Below are positions 40,717 through 48,919 of a DNA stretch of 50,398 nt, one piece after another. The first letter of the stretch is position 1. Each line of letters opens with the position of its first letter. The DNA comes from Nesterenkonia salmonea (GTDB lineage Bacteria > Actinomycetota > Actinomycetes > Actinomycetales > Micrococcaceae). Location of the stretch: the NCBI RefSeq assembly GCF_005771525.1, contig NZ_VAVZ01000026.1, positions 536 through 50,933 of the forward strand, in the 5' to 3' direction. Position numbers and translations under genes: made by a program. The notes beneath the pieces are model-generated. The model had not been told where the DNA came from, made no database searches, and saw only the letters and a program-made list of their open reading frames with translations.

Positions 40717-41691
40717 ATGACCGCATCCAGAACTATCACTACCGTCACCGTTGTCGGGGCGGGCTATATGGGCGGCGGCATCGCCCAGTCCCTGGCCCTG
40801 GCAGGCTTCTCCGTGGAGATCGTCGACGTCGACGTGGAGGCATCCATCAAGGGCTTGCAGCGCCTACTTGAGGAGGCTCAGCAGTTCGAGGACCAGGGTC
40901 TCTACGCTACGGGTTCCACCGCTACGATCAAGGCCAATATGACAGCCGGCAGGACACTGGAAGAAGCAGTGGCGGAGGTCGACTTCATCGAAGAGGCTGT
41001 CATCGAGGACCCCCAGGTCAAGCGCGAGGTCCTCGGACGCATCTCAGAGCACGCCCGGGAAGACGCCATCATCGGGACGAACACCTCCACCATCCCAGTC
41101 AGCGTCCTAGCGCCGGCGGTAAGGTTCCCCGAGAGGTTTCTCACCGTCCACTTCTCCAACCCCGCGCCGTTCATCCCCGGGGTGGAGCTGGTCTCCGGAA
41201 AGGCAACGACTCCCGACGTGGTCACCGCTGTCAAGGAACTCCTGGCACGTGCTGACCGAGAGGGTGCGGAGGTGGCCGATACACCCGGTATGGTGCTCAA
41301 CCGGCTGCAGTACGCCCTGCTCAAGGAAGCCGCCAACGTGGTCGAGGAAGGAATAGCTACGCCCGAGGATGTGGACACCATTGTGCGCACCACCTTCGGT
41401 TTCCGCCTCGGGTTCTTCGGGCCCTTCGCTATCGCCGACCAGGCCGGTTTGGACGTCTACGCCAAAGGGTTCCACACGCTCAGAGAGGCATACGGTGAGC
41501 GGCTGGCTGCGCCCCAGGTGCTGCTCGACAATGTGGAAGCCGACCGGCACGGAGTGAAGAACTCCAAAGGATGGACGGGTGACTTCGACGACGATACGAA
41601 GGCGGCGCTGATTGCCTACCGCAACAAGGCTTACGCCAAGATGGGCGAGCTGATCCGCGAACTCGGGCCCGCACCTCAGGGTCGGAAGTAA
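40717..41691 (+). CDS. 3-hydroxyacyl-CoA dehydrogenase-like NAD enzyme, probably acting on a sugar acid
   Basis: A 324-residue dehydrogenase. VVGAGYMGGGIAQSLALAGF binds NAD, with acidic EIVDVDV after it. The catalytic dyad is His145 (LTVHFSNPAPFIPGVELV) with Glu nearby, and TNTST at 121-125 is conserved. The C-terminal helical domain contains GFFGPFAIADQAGLDVY. Besides fatty-acid enzymes the family includes L-gulonate 3-dehydrogenase and similar sugar-acid dehydrogenases, which fits this context (TIM barrel before, gluconate-type permease after). No CoA-ligase or thiolase genes are near. GAAAGAGG precedes the ATG. Confidence 0.87.
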   Translation: MTASRTITTVTVVGAGYMGGGIAQSLALAGFSVEIVDVDVEASIKGLQRLLEEAQQFEDQGLYATGSTATIKANMTAGRTLEEAVAEVDFIEEAVIEDPQVKREVLGRISEHAREDAIIGTNTSTIPVSVLAPAVRFPERFLTVHFSNPAPFIPGVELVSGKATTPDVVTAVKELLARADREGAEVADTPGMVLNRLQYALLKEAANVVEEGIATPEDVDTIVRTTFGFRLGFFGPFAIADQAGLDVYAKGFHTLREAYGERLAAPQVLLDNVEADRHGVKNSKGWTGDFDDDTKAALIAYRNKAYAKMGELIRELGPAPQGRK

Positions 41692-41702
41692 CCCCAGAGG
41701 CC

Positions 41703-42237
41703 ATGACAGTCACATCGCTTCACGCTCCCGTCCCTGTGCTTTCCGTCGACGTCGCCCGGTCCTTTGAACCGTCCACTGGGCCCCTAATGGCCATCGCCGC
41801 CGCCGCGATCGCCGTTCTGCTGATCCTCATCATCAGGTTCAAGATCCACGCGTTCTTCGCGCTCGTCATCATCTCGATACTGACTGCTCTGGCAGCTGGC
41901 ATCGCTGCCGAGGAAGTCGTCGGCGTCGTCGTCACCGGTTTTGGAAACACAGTGGGCAACGTGGCTCTGCTGGTCGGCTTCGGCGCGGTGCTAGGCCGCC
42001 TGGTGGAAGTCTCAGGCGGAGCACAGGTGCTGGCGGACAAGATGCTGGACACGTTCGGCGAGCATCGAGCCCCACTAGCCCTGGGCGTCGCCTCGATGCT
42101 GTACGCGTTTCCCATCTTTCTCGATGCCGGCTTCATTGTCATGTTGCCGATCATCTACACGGTCGCACGGCGTCTGCAGGGCGGATTCATGCTGTACGTG
42201 CTTCCATCCATCGGCGCGTTCCTGATGATGCACGCGC
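41703..42237 (+). pseudogene. GntP-family sugar-acid permease, 5' part only
   Basis: About 178 residues match the start of a gluconate/GntP permease: several membrane helices, RFKIHAFFALVIISILTALA, GFGNTVGNVALLVGFGAVLGR, GGAQVLADKMLDTFG and FPIFLDAGFIVMLPI. It ends at LPSIGAFLMMHA, where intact members continue with PPHPGP and about 270 more residues. After the Ala codon at 42234-42236 the frame turns into unrelated sequence and stops at 42269. The permease is therefore cut in mid-membrane domain and cannot work. The adjoining DUF6807 3' fragment shows this is a deletion junction rather than a frameshift. Confidence 0.88.
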
Positions 42238-42660
42238 GCCCTGGGCAGCCCCACGACCGCGGGTCGTGAAAGCGCCGGTTACACCGGATGGTTCTGGAGA
42301 GGGCCGCGCTCGTGGACTGGGTGCCGCGTAGTATCGTCCACCGGTCTCGAAGGTGAAGCGGACATCATGGGCACGGAGGCCGAGTGGATTGCCTTTAGCT
42401 CTGGTCATGACGACCTCGATGGTGGCGGCACGGTGTTGGTGTTCTCGGGAACGTCCCAGTCGGACGATTGTGATGTCCCGCCCATCAAGTGGTTTTCGCG
42501 CACCGGAATCTTCACGGTGGCCAGCCCTTCCCCGGCTTTCGACCAAGAGATTCATTTGCCGGCGAACGGTACCCTGAAATTGAATCACCGGTTCGTCTTC
42601 ATCGACAAGGTCCTTGAGGGCGAGGAACTGAAAGCAATTGCGGAGGAGCACAAGCTCTGA
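42238..42660 (+). pseudogene. DUF6807 (PmoA-family) gene, 3' part only
   Basis: An open frame in a different phase from gntP reads ALGSPTTAGRESAGYTGWFW, then RGPRSWTG and later a short ATG-started part GTEAEWIAFSSGHDD, ending at TGA 42658-42660. This is how the second half of DUF6807/PmoA-like proteins looks (GSPTT-GR-AGYGG-FWRGPR, then a WF-R strand near 'IKWFSRTGIFTVASPSP'). Roughly 140 residues remain of about 300. Such proteins often sit in actinobacterial sugar loci; the function is unknown. No start signal precedes it, so it survives only as the far side of the deletion. Confidence 0.75.
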
Positions 42661-43424
42661 TGACAACCCACCCTGAACGGCCCGCCGTTGATCGGGCGCT
42701 GCCGAAGTTTCCAGGCGGCACTTCGCTGAGTCACCTGTGTGTGTACGACTGGGACACCCCAGATGGCCTTCACGGGGGCTCACCCCATCTGCATACGCTC
42801 TCCACCGAGGCCTATGTGATCACTGCCGGTCAGGGAGAGGTGCACACTGTCAGCGCCGAAGGGCCTGCGCATGACCCGCTGGGTCCGGGGTCGCTGCTGT
42901 GGTTCACCCCCGGGACAGTGCACCGGCTGGTCAACCACGGCGGACTGGAAATGTCTGTCCTGATGTCCAACGCGGGGCTGCCCGAGGCGGGGGACGCGGT
43001 GCTCACCTTCCCCGATGAGATACTCGCCGATCCGGAGAAATACGCAGCCGCCGTGGCCCTGCCTCAGGGCGATGACGACGACGCCAAGGCCGCAGCTGCC
43101 CGGGCACGCAGGGATCTTGCGATCGAGGGATACGAGCAGTTGCTCGACGCCATCGAACGCGAGGGTCTCGACCAGGCGATGGGGCGGCTGTATGGGCATG
43201 CGGTGCGACTGGTGTCGCCCAAGACGGACCGCTGGGCAGAGATTTTCGAAGCCAATGTGGCTGAAGAAACCCGGCGAGTTCAACACCAGCTGGACGCACT
43301 CGCACGTGGCGACGGCGCGCATCTCGCTGAAGCGACCGTGCTCCGGGGGCGCCCCCACGCTGGCGGGGAGACGACGCCTCGCCTGTACGGAATGTGCGGC
43401 CGGCTCGCCACGTGGAGGGGCTAA
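42660..43424 (+). CDS. Cupin-domain protein
   Basis: A 254-residue protein with one cupin barrel in the first half: HLHTLSTEAYVITAGQGEVH (metal-binding His and Glu of motif 1) and PGTVHRLVNHGGLEM (His of motif 2). The second half is helical and charged (DDDDAKAAAARARRDLAIEG). The last 30 residues are rich in Gly and Arg. Its ATG shares one base with the stop of the DUF6807 remnant (TGATG), so it was once translationally coupled to that gene. With the upstream gene truncated, its expression now depends on read-through from 39.7 kb. Function unknown; a sugar-binding or epimerase-like role is possible. Confidence 0.8.
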   Translation: MTTHPERPAVDRALPKFPGGTSLSHLCVYDWDTPDGLHGGSPHLHTLSTEAYVITAGQGEVHTVSAEGPAHDPLGPGSLLWFTPGTVHRLVNHGGLEMSVLMSNAGLPEAGDAVLTFPDEILADPEKYAAAVALPQGDDDDAKAAAARARRDLAIEGYEQLLDAIEREGLDQAMGRLYGHAVRLVSPKTDRWAEIFEANVAEETRRVQHQLDALARGDGAHLAEATVLRGRPHAGGETTPRLYGMCGRLATWRG

Positions 43425-43500
43425 ACAAAGCGCCCTTTCGAGGAAATTTCATCCCTTTGGGGGAGTGCCTGACTGTGGAGCCCATGGTCAAATAGCTGGT

Positions 43501-44712
43501 GTGCGGAGAAACCACCGAGCGCATCTTCAGTCCGCGGCCTACGTGGTGCCTGGAGTGGTGGGCGTGTTCGCCGGTTGGGCTGGACCTACTGGAATGCCGT
43601 GGTGGGACGTACTTGGCGTGGAGCCGAACCATAGGTGGCACCTTGTGACATTGGCAGCCATGGGCGGTGTCATGGTGATGAAAATCCGACGGCCCACAGT
43701 TGCATTGGTCCTTGGTTGCGCCTGCGTCGCGGTTGATCTCAGCTTTGGGCTCAGCCTTGGCGTGTTGATCTGTCTCACCGATCTGATCTACAACCACGGG
43801 ATTCGTGCACCTGCCCGCCGGGTGAAAGCCACCGAACGTGTCTTGGGAGTGTTGGTGGTTTCACTCGTTGCGGCAGCATTGGTATTCAACACGCTGGGCG
43901 CTGCGCTCAATATGCTCTTGCTGGCCACAGCCATCCTCATGGTCCCACTGTGGTGGGCTGCTGAGGTTCGCCGCGGATATCCGGCATTCGTGGAGGACCA
44001 GGTACGGCACCGGCTTGAAGGGGAACGGCATAGTGTGCTCATTACTGAGCAGAAACGCCGACGTGCCTCTGCCGTGGAGGCCGAGCGCCGACGCATGGCC
44101 CGCGAGCTCCATGACATCGTCTCCTCCCAGGTCGCATCCATCGCTCTGACATCAGGAGCTGTCCTGAACTCACCACCTGAGGCTGAACGGGATCGGCATG
44201 CTCTGGGGGTGATCCGCGCATCCAGCGTCAAGGCGATGGACGAACTTCGCCACATGGTTCACATGCTGCGCAGCCAGAGCGGCGAGGACGACGACGCAAC
44301 GAGCCTGCTCACCGAGACTACCTGGGATCGGGTTCTCGCCGAGGCCCGATGGCAGGGACTCTCCGTGGAAGTGGATGGGCAGCCGCCCGAGGACCTTGAG
44401 GCAGGTGTTCGGACTGTGCTGGTGCGCGTCCTGCACGAATCCCTCATCAACGCGCTGCGCCACGGGCAGGGCACCGTCGACGTAAAGGTTCACGCTGCTC
44501 GACGCCAGCTGATGCTCACCGTCGAATCCGATCTTCGGGATGCGACTGAACCTGTCAGCGACCAGGGCACAGGTACCGGTATTATCGCGATGCGGGAACG
44601 TGTGCACAGCATCGGTGGCACGTTCTCAGCAGGTAAGTCCCGGGAACGGTGGACGGTCCAGGCAGAACTGCCGTTGGCCCGGCACGCTGTGGTGAAAGCA
44701 AGCCGATCATGA
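43501..44712 (+). CDS. NarL-type (HisKA_3) membrane sensor histidine kinase
   Basis: A 403-residue kinase. Four or five membrane helices cover about residues 12-155 (TVALVLGCACVAVDLSFGLS; VLGVLVVSLVAAALVFNTLG; MLLLATAILMVPLWWAA), with almost no extracellular domain. The dimerisation box is RRRMARELHDIVSSQVASIA with His204. The ATPase shows VLHESLINALRHGQGT (N box) and GTGTGIIAMRERV (G box). GTG at 43501 is taken as start: the frame stays open further upstream, but only as shadow of the cupin gene. A TCAAAT seven bases before may be the -10 of a leaderless message. The stimulus is unknown; DesK-like kinases often sense membrane state. It overlaps its response regulator by 4 bases. Confidence 0.88.
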   Translation: MRRNHRAHLQSAAYVVPGVVGVFAGWAGPTGMPWWDVLGVEPNHRWHLVTLAAMGGVMVMKIRRPTVALVLGCACVAVDLSFGLSLGVLICLTDLIYNHGIRAPARRVKATERVLGVLVVSLVAAALVFNTLGAALNMLLLATAILMVPLWWAAEVRRGYPAFVEDQVRHRLEGERHSVLITEQKRRRASAVEAERRRMARELHDIVSSQVASIALTSGAVLNSPPEAERDRHALGVIRASSVKAMDELRHMVHMLRSQSGEDDDATSLLTETTWDRVLAEARWQGLSVEVDGQPPEDLEAGVRTVLVRVLHESLINALRHGQGTVDVKVHAARRQLMLTVESDLRDATEPVSDQGTGTGIIAMRERVHSIGGTFSAGKSRERWTVQAELPLARHAVVKASRS

Positions 44713-45395
44713 GCGCACCCGAACCTCAAGGGCCTATCACCGTTCTGCTGGCAGATGACCATCCCAGCGTCCGCGCTGGCTTACGACTGCTGCTGGACAC
44801 CGCAGACGGTATAGAAGTGATCGGTGAAGCTGCCGACGGTTCAGCCGCCGTCCAACAGGCCCGTGCGCTGGCGCCACATGTGGTGCTGATGGACGCACGC
44901 ATGCCGGGCACTGACGGGATCGCCGCCACGGCGCAGATTACTGCGGAGACCGACACCGATGTGTTGATGTTGACGACCTTTGACCTAGACGATGTGGTCT
45001 TCGGAGCGCTCCAAGCCGGCGCGGCAGGGTTCCTGCTGAAGTCAGTGGAGCCCGCTGGTCTGATCACAGCTATCCGACAAGTAGCTGCTGGCGATGGCGT
45101 CGTCGCCCCAGAGGTCACCCGAAGGGTCCTTGCCGCTTTTGTAGGCAGAGCAACGGCTGAGTTGGCTGAGGTGACGCCGCAGCCCGAACACCCAGGTGTG
45201 GAACGTCTTACTCCTCGGGAACTCGAAACCTTGGCCGCATTGGGCCGCGGATTAGCCAACGCGCACATCGCCCGGGAGCTTGTCATCACCGAAGCCACAG
45301 TGAAATCACATGTCTCCAGTGTGCTAGCCAAAATGCACATGACATCCAGGATGCAGGCTGCTGTCTTCGCCCGTGAAGTGGGCCTGAGCCGCTAA
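44709..45395 (+). CDS. NarL/FixJ-family response regulator
   Basis: A 228-residue regulator. The receiver domain begins TVLLADDHPSVRAGLRLLLD (acidic pair Asp16-17) and the phosphorylation site is Asp62 in VVLMDARMPGTDG; Thr and Lys switch residues lie in MLTTFD and FLLKSVEP. The LuxR-type helix-turn-helix is LTPRELETLAALGRGLANAH followed by VITEATVKSHVSSVLAKM. It pairs with the upstream kinase (ATGA overlap). The target promoter is unknown; the membrane protein after it is a candidate. Confidence 0.95.
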   Translation: MSAPEPQGPITVLLADDHPSVRAGLRLLLDTADGIEVIGEAADGSAAVQQARALAPHVVLMDARMPGTDGIAATAQITAETDTDVLMLTTFDLDDVVFGALQAGAAGFLLKSVEPAGLITAIRQVAAGDGVVAPEVTRRVLAAFVGRATAELAEVTPQPEHPGVERLTPRELETLAALGRGLANAHIARELVITEATVKSHVSSVLAKMHMTSRMQAAVFAREVGLSR

Positions 45396-45421
45396 GAAAT
45401 CAGAAGGAACGTGAGTCACAG

Positions 45422-46075
45422 ATGTTCTCCCGCAGTCGATCCAAACGCGCGGTGAAAAAGGTCAAGCCTGGCGATGGGCATACCCTGAAGCCCTTCAAGG
45501 TGTGGCAGCTGCTGTCCAGGTCGCTGTTCTTCCTTCCGCTACGCAATCAGGACGGGACCAAGCAGTTCTACGCGGTCTCCGTGGACTACTTTGACTGGGA
45601 CGGCAGAGCTGATCTCTACCTCAACGGACGGCACGAGGCCACCTCAGAATTACCTGCGGCGTTCCCAGTGCCTGGTGGGCTGGTTGAGGTCGCCACCTCA
45701 ACCGTCGGTCTCAAACGCATGCACTATGTGACCGAGACCGGCCTTCAGCAACAGCTGCTACCGGACCAGGCCTCCGCAGAAGGGCTCCGTGCCCGCCTTG
45801 ACGCTAACCACCCCACGCTCAGCCGTGGGATCGGTGCAGTGAGCCTAGTGATCATGCTCATCGCCCTCCTCTTGGGCGCACCTCAGGTGTTGGAACTGGT
45901 CACATCGATCGATGTCGTCGCTGACGTGGCGGGGACTTTCACCTCCCCTGTGGAACTGCCGGCTGAAGCCAATACCGTTTTGAGCATCGCAGCGGTGGCC
46001 GCTGGCATTGAACGCGCCTTGCGACTGCGCCACCATTGGCTGCTCGATGGCGATTTTCCCGTTGTGAACGACTGA
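45422..46075 (+). CDS. Hypothetical membrane protein after the two-component pair
   Basis: A 217-residue protein not recognised. A basic start (SRSKRAVKKVKPGDGH) precedes a soluble beta-rich part (FLPLRNQDGTKQFYAVSVDY; DGRADLYLNGRHEATSELPA). Two hydrophobic segments follow at about 138-155 (VSLVIMLIALLLGAPQV) and 182-196, with an acidic loop between. AGAAGGAACG precedes the ATG, 26 bases after the response regulator, so it is probably in the same operon. It may be the output or an accessory of the signalling pair. Confidence 0.75.
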   Translation: MFSRSRSKRAVKKVKPGDGHTLKPFKVWQLLSRSLFFLPLRNQDGTKQFYAVSVDYFDWDGRADLYLNGRHEATSELPAAFPVPGGLVEVATSTVGLKRMHYVTETGLQQQLLPDQASAEGLRARLDANHPTLSRGIGAVSLVIMLIALLLGAPQVLELVTSIDVVADVAGTFTSPVELPAEANTVLSIAAVAAGIERALRLRHHWLLDGDFPVVND

Positions 46076-46096
46076 CTCAGCTCAGCACACTGTGGG

Positions 46097-47539
46097 TTAA
46101 CTGCGTTCTGTGAAAAGGTGGCGGCGCTGGGCATAGCGTTCGCGGACGAATCGGGTCGGCTCCGCAGTGAATGTGGTCACCTCCGAGGCAGTCCACTCAG
46201 GGGCGGTCGGCAAAGCCGAGAGCACCCAGGCTGCTTGGCGGGCGGCGCCGTCGGCCACGTACTCACCAGGTTCGGGCACGAGAATGTCGCGGCCAAAGAT
46301 TGCCGGAGCAATCTGCTGCACAGCAGGGTTCTTAGCCGCTCCACCGATCAGCTGAATTGAGTTCACCGGCACGCCCATATCAGTCATGGCCTCCAATCCA
46401 TCGGCCAGCAGACACAGCAACCCCTCCACTGAAGCCCGGGCGATGTCCTGTGGATTCATTGAAGCCAAGGACATTCCAATGAAAGACCCAGTAGCGTGCG
46501 GAAGATTAGGGGTCCGTTCGCCCTCCAAATAGGGCACCATCGTCATTCCGTTGGCACCCGGCTGCGCCGCAAGGGCCAATTCGGCGAGTTGGTCGTGATC
46601 AACGCCGAGCATCCGACAGGCTCCGTCAAGCACACGGGACCCGTTGAGTGTCACCGCAAGTGGGAGGAATTCACCTGTAGCAGAGGCGAATCCTGCGATC
46701 ATCCCGCTGGGGTCCTGCACCGGCTTCGGCGACGTTGCTGCGACCACGCCCGAGGTGCCGATCGAGACGGAAACGTCACCGGTGCCCATTCCGATACCCA
46801 GGGCGCCCATCGCATTGTCACCGCCGCCGGGCCCCAGCACAATGTGACCCCACCCTCGCGCTGAGTCGCCAGTACCGACCTCCTCGTTGGCGGCGGCCAC
46901 CTTGGGCAGAATGATGCTTCTCGCCTGCTCCTCTGAGATCCTCAGAGCCGAGCCCAGCAGGTCGTACCGGTACTGACCCGCGGCAGGATCGTAATACCCA
47001 GTGCCGGAGACCTCAGAGCGGTCCGTGGCCAAATCTTCCAGACGTTCCGACCCTGAGATCTTCCAAGTGAGCCAATCATGGGGCAGTGCCACTGCGGCCA
47101 CCCTCTGCGCGTTCTGCGGCTCTGCATCAGCCATCCAACGCAGTTTGGTCACCGTCAAAGAAGGTACCGGCACCGAGCCAATCATCCGAGCCCACGCGGC
47201 CTTGCCTTGGTCCCCTCCGCCGTACTCATTGACCAGCTGCTGCACGGCCTCAGCGGATCGGGTGTCGTTCCACAGCAAAGCGTCACGGATCACCTCTCCT
47301 GAGGAATCCAGTGCCACCATCCCGTGCTGCTGACCGCCGACAGCCGCCGCAGCGACGTCGTCTATTCCACCGGCGGCATCGATCGCTTCCAGAAGCGCGT
47401 CCCACCACGCCTGAGGATCCACCTCAGTCCCGTCCGGATGCTGAGCAGAGCCGGAACGGACCAGCCTGCCGGTCTCAGCATCACGGATCACCACCTTGCA
47501 GGACTGAGTTGAAGAATCGATGCCGGCGACTAGGGCCAC
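46097..47539 (-). CDS. xylB: Xylulokinase
   Basis: A 480-residue FGGY kinase that makes D-xylulose 5-phosphate. VAGIDSSTQSCKVVIRD is the N-terminal phosphate loop, AAVGGQQHGMVALD is diagnostic of xylulokinase (His contacts xylulose), LLWNDTRSAEA follows, and GPGGGDNAMGALGIG and LIGGAAKNPAVQQI form the ATP site; the catalytic Asp lies in GGGDNAMG. It starts at a GTG with GGAG upstream, 80 bases after xylA on the same strand. It converges with the membrane protein gene, 21 bases apart. Confidence 0.96.
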   Translation of the reverse strand: MALVAGIDSSTQSCKVVIRDAETGRLVRSGSAQHPDGTEVDPQAWWDALLEAIDAAGGIDDVAAAAVGGQQHGMVALDSSGEVIRDALLWNDTRSAEAVQQLVNEYGGGDQGKAAWARMIGSVPVPSLTVTKLRWMADAEPQNAQRVAAVALPHDWLTWKISGSERLEDLATDRSEVSGTGYYDPAAGQYRYDLLGSALRISEEQARSIILPKVAAANEEVGTGDSARGWGHIVLGPGGGDNAMGALGIGMGTGDVSVSIGTSGVVAATSPKPVQDPSGMIAGFASATGEFLPLAVTLNGSRVLDGACRMLGVDHDQLAELALAAQPGANGMTMVPYLEGERTPNLPHATGSFIGMSLASMNPQDIARASVEGLLCLLADGLEAMTDMGVPVNSIQLIGGAAKNPAVQQIAPAIFGRDILVPEPGEYVADGAARQAAWVLSALPTAPEWTASEVTTFTAEPTRFVRERYAQRRHLFTERS

Positions 47540-47619
47540 GGGAGCTCCTCTGATGCGTGATGAACGTGATCCAGAACAAGTCTACGGACCACGCGGGTGG
47601 GCACAAACGGTGAGAGAGC

Positions 47620-48798
47620 TCAGCCGATCAGGTGCTTCAGCGCCAGCTGATTCAGCTGCACGAAGCCAAAGTTCCGCTCAGCGGCTTTCTCCACATCGAA
47701 CTCCTCATAGGTGGATGTGTCAGCCAGGAGATCGCTGATGGACTCGCCCTCAGCCAAGGTGGACTCACCCAGCTCAAAGATTCCGGCGGCGTCGAACGCG
47801 GCCTGGACCTCAGGATCAGCACGGTATGCCTTGGCTTTATCTGCCAGCATGGTGACCATCTCGGTGTTGGCTCTCGCTGAATCCCAGATGCCCTGCACAA
47901 AGTCAGTACGGGAGGGCTTGTAGTCAAAGTGCAGCCAGCCGTCGTACTTGGGCCCACCGTTGGGGAACCCGTTGACCAAAAGATCGATGGTGAAGAACGC
48001 GGACGTCAGATCACCGTGGCCGAAGACCAGGTCCTGGTCATATTTGATGGAACGCTGACCGTTGAGGTCAATATGGAACAGTTTCCCGGCCCACAGAGCC
48101 TGGGCGATCCCGTGTGTGAAGTTCAGCCCTGCCATCTGCTCATGACCGGTCTCCGGGTTCAGTCCCACGATGTCACCATGCTCCAGCTGGGCGATGAAGC
48201 CCAGTGCGTGCCCGATAGTCGGCAGGAAAATATCGCCGCGCGGTTCATTGGGTTTCGGCTCCAAGCCGATGCGCAGGTCGTATCCCTTTTCCTTGATGTA
48301 GGACGCCACGGTGTCGATGCCCTCGGCATAGCGTTCGTGGGCGGCGTTGAGGTCCTTGGCATTGTCATATTCGGAGCCCTCTCGGCCTCCCCACATCACA
48401 AAGGTTTCCGCGCCGAACTCAGCAGCGCGATCCACATTGCGCAGCAGCTTCCGCAGACCGAACCGGCGGACCGAACGATCATTCGAGGTCAGCCCGCCGT
48501 CTTTGAAGACTGGGTGAGAGAAGGTGTTGGTGGTGACCATCTCCACCTTGAGCCCCACCTGATCTGCGACCTCTTTGAATTTGGAGAAGTACTTCTGCCT
48601 TTCGGCGTCATCGGTGCCAAAAGGGGCAACATCATCGTCGTGGAATGTGACACCGGAGGCGCCAGCTTCCTTCAGCTTGGGCAGGTACTCCCACGGTTCA
48701 AACTCCGGGCGGGATGCCGAGCCGAACTGGTCCTGAGCCGTCCAGCCGACGGTCCACAGACCGAAGGACAGCTTGTAGTCAGCAGGCGTAGAAGCCAT
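47620..48798 (-). CDS. xylA: Xylose isomerase
   Basis: A 392-residue class I (short, actinobacterial) xylose isomerase. It begins [19 protein letters not shown], shows the catalytic His in [13 protein letters not shown], the metal site [12 protein letters not shown] and the Lys-containing [15 protein letters not shown], then [16 protein letters not shown] and [15 protein letters not shown]. It converts D-xylose to D-xylulose. GGAGGAA precedes the ATG. It leads xylA-xylB and is divergent from the ROK repressor. No xylose-specific transporter is in the window. Confidence 0.97.
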   Translation of the reverse strand: MASTPADYKLSFGLWTVGWTAQDQFGSASRPEFEPWEYLPKLKEAGASGVTFHDDDVAPFGTDDAERQKYFSKFKEVADQVGLKVEMVTTNTFSHPVFKDGGLTSNDRSVRRFGLRKLLRNVDRAAEFGAETFVMWGGREGSEYDNAKDLNAAHERYAEGIDTVASYIKEKGYDLRIGLEPKPNEPRGDIFLPTIGHALGFIAQLEHGDIVGLNPETGHEQMAGLNFTHGIAQALWAGKLFHIDLNGQRSIKYDQDLVFGHGDLTSAFFTIDLLVNGFPNGGPKYDGWLHFDYKPSRTDFVQGIWDSARANTEMVTMLADKAKAYRADPEVQAAFDAAGIFELGESTLAEGESISDLLADTSTYEEFDVEKAAERNFGFVQLNQLALKHLIG

Positions 48799-48874
48799 GG
48801 GATTCCTCCATAAAGATTGTTAGGATGCTCCACCAGTACACCGACAGACGACGGTGTGATGTGGCGCTCATTTT

Positions 48875-48889
48875 GTTTCTAGATAAAAC
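48875..48889. promoter_or_regulatory. Probable XylR operator between xylA and xylR
   Basis: GTTTCTAGATAAAAC has arms GTTT and AAAC with TCTAGA in between, an AT-rich dyad like known ROK-type XylR sites. It is the only such dyad in the 121-base divergent region and lies 77 bases from the xylA start. Confidence 0.5.
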
Positions 48890-48906
48890 CTAATTGCTGG
48901 TGGGGC

Positions 48907-48912
48907 TAAGAT
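48907..48912 (+). promoter_or_regulatory. Likely -10 element of leaderless xylR
   Basis: TAAGAT ends seven bases before the GTG at 48920. No Shine-Dalgarno lies between them. Confidence 0.5.
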
Positions 48913-48919
48913 CAAGTCT

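Noticed and set aside
43015-43500. Upstream extension of the histidine kinase
   Set aside because: The open frame continues through the cupin gene in another phase; the protein becomes recognisable only near 43501.
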